Origin: Guillardia theta CCMP2712
Lineage: Eukaryota; Cryptophyceae; Pyrenomonadales; Geminigeraceae
DNA: 64,000 nt
Reading direction: 5' to 3'
NCBI RefSeq assembly: GCF_000315625.1
Contig: NW_005434648.1
Span: forward strand, 475,869 to 539,868
In this document: one piece after another, positions 63,232-64,000 of the stretch
How positions within the stretch are numbered: the first letter of the stretch is position 1
Layout: each line of letters begins with the position of its first letter
The notes under the pieces: model-generated
What the model saw: only the letters and a program-made list of their open reading frames with translations
The model's database searches: none
What the model was told of the DNA's origin: nothing
Translations under genes and position numbers: made by a program

Positions 63232-64000
63232 TCAGATGAGAAGAGCGTCTGCATCCGCCTCATCCTCCGAGCCTTTCTTGGACGGCATGTCGGCTCCCTG
63301 AGACCCAGTCAACCGGAGCTCATGCACCCTGAACCCCTTGCTACCTGCTTCTCCTGCATGATGTTCGTAGGGTAGCTCCAGTCCACGAGACCTGAGGAGG
63401 TGATGAGGTTATGGGGAGCGGGAGAGTGAAGTACCAGGAGGAAGCATCGAATCTCCTTCTGTTTGCTGCTCCAAGAGCTCTTCTTGCTCATCCTCCATCC
63501 CAAGTGTCTTCTCGGGAGACAGAGCAAGAGAATGGAATGTTGCGCTGCCTCCCTCAATGCTCTTCGCTCTATCAGCCACACAGCGCAAAGTTGACCCACG
63601 TACCTCAAGGAAGGACTTGCAGTTCTCCGCGGTGAGAGGAGCGGGGAGCACAGCAGCTCTGTTCCTTCTGACTTTCCAGACGACAAAAGCTGGGTCTGCC
63701 TGTCAAAGACATCAGGGCTTGCAAATTTGAGATATGTCAGCAAAACCTGTACAAGACCTTTGAATGCATTATAAAGAGTTTCCTAGGAAAATCATCAAAG
63801 ATTCATTCCACTGAACATCGTTTCCTGATCCCCTTATGTCCCTCACCTGAGCAGATGAAGCCCAGACAAACTTGGCCGTTCCCGATCTTTTCTTCAAGCT
63901 CTGGAGAGCACGACCGGGATCAGGATTGCCAAACAGTTGTGTGTGAGGTACCTTGAGGAACGTAAGGGCTTCGTTCGCAACTTTCATACGCTTCCTTCGC
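63232..64000 (-). CDS. Unrecognised gene, 5' end beyond the window
   Basis: Reading in from the right edge, exons give KRMKVANEALTFLK, then SLKKRSGTAKFVWASSAQ, then ADPAFVVWKVRRNRAAV with LPAPLTAENCKSFLE. A likely acidic exon (GMEDEQEELLEQQTEG) and a last exon follow. The last exon ends at 63232 (frame ending EDEADADALLI) or about 63337 (frame ending GSGCMSSG), depending on the acceptor phase. I do not recognise the family. It is convergent with NACA, the stops being 70-175 bp apart. Confidence 0.5.

Overview
This is a nuclear contig from a photosynthetic protist with a secondary, red-lineage plastid, most likely a cryptophyte (a Guillardia theta-like genome). That identification is inference. 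It rests on dense genes with many very short GT-AG introns (mostly 35-60 nt), roughly balanced base composition, and at least four proteins that start with a signal peptide whose predicted cleavage site is followed directly by Phe: the double HAD phosphatase at 5.2 kb, the Rieske protein at 32 kb, FabD at 51 kb and the Cys-cluster protein at 53 kb. Signal peptide plus Phe at +1 is the plastid-import signature of cryptophytes and diatoms.

Layout, left to right. 1-4.6 kb (-): beta-helix plus coiled-coil protein, cut by the left edge. 5.2-7.3 kb (+): plastid-type fusion of two HAD phosphatases. 7.5-10.6 kb (-): starch-binding CBM20, hydrophobic segment and long coiled coil behind a signal peptide. 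12-15.3 kb (+): ankyrin-repeat protein. 15.5-16.2 kb (-): BTG/Tob protein. 18-20.9 kb (+): membrane-anchored WW-domain protein. 21-23.6 kb (-): TPR protein with a large pentanucleotide array in one intron. 24.2-27.7 kb (+): PH / voltage-gated cation channel / EF-hand protein. 28.3-30.7 kb (+): secreted RCC1-like protein spanning a 100-N gap. 30.9-32.4 kb (-): plastid Rieske protein. 33.3-38.4 kb (+): EF-hand/WD40 protein. 38.5-42.2 kb (-): RecQ helicase with a long C-terminal extension. 43.6-44.7 kb (+): THI4 thiazole synthase. 45.3-47.2 kb (-): membrane glycosyltransferase. 47.5-50.3 kb (+): unrecognised multi-exon gene. 50.4-51.5 kb (-): FabD. 52.0-53.0 kb (-): plastid-type CxxCxxxCC protein. 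54.5-55.4 kb (+): VKOR. 55.5-56.8 kb (-): FRA10AC1 fused to a WW domain. 58.7-60.6 kb (+): cyclin F-type F-box cyclin. 62.4-63.2 kb (+): NAC alpha. 63.2-64 kb (-): partial unrecognised gene.

Genes are mostly in convergent/divergent pairs. Convergent partners often end within 30-120 bp of each other. Many spacers upstream of genes share a GC-rich island (GGGCCCGGCC-like) and TGACTCAG-type words, which look like a common promoter environment. No operon-like functional cluster, virus, transposon or CRISPR array was found. Several genes concern the plastid or its surroundings (FabD, Rieske, HAD fusion, CxxCxxxCC protein, CBM20 protein, perhaps THI4). The EF-hand/WD40 and TPR genes resemble proteins of ciliated cells. 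Exon structures were assembled by hand from reading-frame continuity, splice sites and family motifs. Where I checked that summed exon lengths are a multiple of three, the entry says so.
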